Of a DNA stretch of 6,150 nt, positions 5,130 through 6,150 are shown piece after piece (position 1 is the stretch's first letter; every line of letters begins with the position of its first letter). Location: positions 1-6,150 of the forward strand of contig NZ_CALIBB010000246.1 of NCBI RefSeq assembly GCF_938045595.1, given 5' to 3'. The DNA is from an uncultured Campylobacter sp. GTDB taxonomy: Bacteria > Campylobacterota > Campylobacteria > Campylobacterales > Campylobacteraceae. A model generated the notes under the pieces. That model was not told the DNA's origin and did not search any database. It saw nothing but the letters and a program-made list of their open reading frames with translations. The position numbers were made by a program, and so were the translations under genes.

Positions 5130-6150
5130 TTATTTTCTTTCATTTACTCTAAAATTTGCTTTAGCGAAATTTGCATTTTCGTCCAAGCAGCCAAGCTCGA
5201 AATCCCCTGCGCCAAGACTTAGCGTAAAAGCCTCACCGTTAGTGCGCGCAAAATATTCTCCCGTTTTAACTTTAGAATTTGCAGGCGCTAGGCTTTGCGT
5301 GGTGAAATCTCGTGCCACAAAATTTTGCTGCGAGGAATTTTGATCCGCGAAATTTTTCGCTGTGAAATTTTGAGCCCCCGAATTTTGCTCTGTGGAATTT
5401 TGCAAGATAGAATTTTGCGACGCCAAATTCCGTGTGGCTGGATTTTTAGCTATAAAATTCCATCCCGCAGAATTTTGCTTCGTAAGATTTTGTGATTTTA
5501 AATTCTGCGACGCTAAATTTTGTCGCATAGAATTTTGTGCTGTAGAATTCTGTTCTGCAAAATTTTGCTGTGCTAAATTCTGCTTTAAATTATCTTGCTG
5601 CGCCGCGCTAGAATGCTCGAAATCCAAATCCGTGGAATTCTCCCTCGTAAACGCGGTGGAATTTAGCGCTATAAACTCCCGCGAACCGCCGCTTAGCCTG
5701 ATATATACGCGCTCGCCGAAAACCGCCGTGCACTGCACCTTTAGCCGCAGCGTGCCGTCCGCGCCGGTCTCGTAGGTTTTGGCGTTGATGTCGTTTAGCA
5801 CGGGCTTTACGGCGGCAAATTTAGCCGCACACCTTCCTGCGCGTACCTTTTGCGGATCGACCAGCCCGTGTTTTAGCAGATAAAAAAGCTCGCTCGTGCC
5901 GTAAATTCCGCACTCCTCGTTGGGCTCAATCCCATCGATCGTAAGATCCTCGGCGCTTTGCGCGCACTCCTTTTCGCGGTACGCGTCGGTGCATACCCGC
6001 CGCAAGCTCACGCCCACGGGGCGCGCAAACTCCACCTCGCCCAGCATGCCCGATTTATCGAGGAAGGCAAACATATTAAACGCCACTTTCGCCGCACTCA
6101 CGCCACCGCTAAGATCCCTAGTCTTGGAGCCGTCGAAATTTCCCAGCCAG
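5130..6150 (-). CDS. pbpC: Penicillin-binding protein 1C, C-terminal part (5' end outside the window), with a repeat insertion in its BiPBP_C domain
   Basis: PBP1c is a bifunctional glycosyltransferase/transpeptidase anchored in the inner membrane and acting on periplasmic peptidoglycan. Only the last 339 residues are visible (numbered here from the first full codon, TGG at 6149). Residues 1-7, WLGNFDG, match the strand after the KTG box of the transpeptidase (W-x-G-x-x-DG); the catalytic motifs lie outside the window. SAAKVAFNMFAFL (about 18-30) is the closing helix. The linker RRVC...KECAQS...GIEPNEEC (about 50-80) matches the PBP1c pattern of VCxxSG...C...GxxP...C. A BiPBP_C-type domain starts near 115 (KPVLNDINAKTY to GGSREF) and resumes at 296 (TGEYFARTNGEAF, then GDFELGCLDENANF), ending in TAA. 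Between these pieces lie about 130 residues of Q/N-rich five-residue repeats. A GTG at 6101 could be taken as a start, but the PBP1c homology continues in frame upstream of it. The gene is followed after 47 bp by its usual partner, A2M. Confidence 0.87.
   Translation of the reverse strand, partial: WLGNFDGSKTRDLSGGVSAAKVAFNMFAFLDKSGMLGEVEFARPVGVSLRRVCTDAYREKECAQSAEDLTIDGIEPNEECGIYGTSELFYLLKHGLVDPQKVRAGRCAAKFAAVKPVLNDINAKTYETGADGTLRLKVQCTAVFGERVYIRLSGGSREFIALNSTAFTRENSTDLDFEHSSAAQQDNLKQNLAQQNFAEQNSTAQNSMRQNLASQNLKSQNLTKQNSAGWNFIAKNPATRNLASQNSILQNSTEQNSGAQNFTAKNFADQNSSQQNFVARDFTTQSLAPANSKVKTGEYFARTNGEAFTLSLGAGDFELGCLDENANFAKANFRVNERK
5331..5345 (-). other. Bacterial N-glycosylation sequon DQNSS in the PBP1c repeat array
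   Basis: Residues 269-273 (D-Q-N-S-S) match D/E-x-N-x-S/T and are close to the DQNAT sequence known as a preferred PglB acceptor. Asn271 would be modified. The motif is visible in the sequence; its use is an inference. Confidence 0.45.
5541..5555 (-). other. Bacterial N-glycosylation sequon EQNST in the PBP1c repeat array
   Basis: Residues 199-203 (E-Q-N-S-T) match the PglB consensus D/E-x-N-x-S/T, with Asn201 as the acceptor. It sits in a periplasmic, probably exposed repeat. Glycosylation depends on the organism having a pgl system, which cannot be seen here. Confidence 0.45.

Larger units (their letters stand above)
5283..5582 (-). repeat. Tandem array of 20 x 15-bp units encoding Q-N-[L/F/S]-x-x pentapeptides
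   Basis: Twenty phased five-residue units occupy PBP1c residues 190-289, from QNLAQ, QNFAE, QNSTA to QNFVA, RDFTT, QSLAP. Asn is at position 2 in 18 units, Gln at position 1 in 15 (otherwise W, K or R), and position 3 is L, F or S except for one Pro. The DNA unit is about CARAATTYNRCNNNN: the first eight bases are well kept and the rest varies. Asn is AAT in every case. Weaker copies continue in phase upstream (ENSTD, LDFEH, SSAAQ, QDNLK) and perhaps one downstream (ANSKV). The pattern recalls the pentapeptide-repeat family (A-[D/N]-[L/F]-x-x), but position 1 is a large polar residue where that fold wants a small one. It could instead be a disordered Q/N-rich linker grown by slippage. Confidence 0.9.

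Noticed and set aside
5092..5343. Plus-strand open frame over the pbpC end and the gap
   Set aside because: It overlaps conserved PBP1c C-terminal coding sequence on the other strand and has no recognisable domain.
5295..5495. Plus-strand frame with repeated isoleucine/leucine/arginine units
   Set aside because: It is a third reading of the same 15-bp array; its regularity comes from the DNA repeat, not from a gene.
5283..5582. The 15-bp array as a CRISPR or a replication-origin iteron array
   Set aside because: Units are contiguous with no spacers, far too short for CRISPR, degenerate in half of each unit, and in frame within a long coding sequence.
5130..6101. GTG at 6101 as the start of a separate 323-residue protein
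   Set aside because: The frame continues upstream to the window edge without a stop, and the upstream residues (WLGNFDG...) are typical of the PBP1c transpeptidase end. It is an internal codon of pbpC.

Overview
The window is almost wholly coding and all on the minus strand. It holds the end of one gene and nearly all of a second. Reading along the minus strand they are: the C-terminal part of a class A penicillin-binding protein of the PBP1c type (pbpC, 6150 to 5130, running in from outside the window); a 47-bp gap; and a very large bacterial alpha-2-macroglobulin (A2M, 5082 down to base 1, still open at the edge). This PBP1c plus A2M pairing is the well-known bacterial periplasmic protease-trap module. 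The A2M captures invading proteases through a bait region and a thioester, and PBP1c is thought to act in peptidoglycan repair or synthesis at the same site.

The composition (GC roughly in the mid-40s per cent by eye, many AAATTT/AAAATTTT runs, TTT/AAA/GCG/AGC-rich codon use, a TATAAT-type -10 without a clear -35) and the protein sequences suggest an epsilonproteobacterium, most likely one of the higher-GC oral Campylobacter species (gracilis/showae/rectus type). This is an inference from style, not a database match.

Region by region. Bases 1-5082: A2M, 1694 residues visible, with a signal peptide, serial MG domains, a lysine-rich bait-like segment, an intact CxEQ thioester motif (CTEQ, Cys1268) and the start of the C-terminal domain; probably only tens of residues are missing. 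Bases 5083-5129: intergenic, with a good ribosome binding site and a candidate -10 box for A2M. Bases 5130-6150: end of the PBP1c transpeptidase domain, the Cys-rich linker, and a BiPBP_C-type domain.

The most unusual element lies inside that last domain. About 130 residues are inserted between its first and last strands, with a core of 20 perfectly phased five-residue units (consensus Q-N-[L/F/S]-x-x, 15-bp period, 5283-5582). The insert resembles a pentapeptide-repeat array but has Gln where the family normally has a small residue. It carries two acidic Campylobacter-type N-glycosylation sequons (EQNST, DQNSS), and its palindromic AATT cores keep a reading frame open on the opposite strand too. 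I see no RNA genes, mobile elements, CRISPR arrays or strong terminators.
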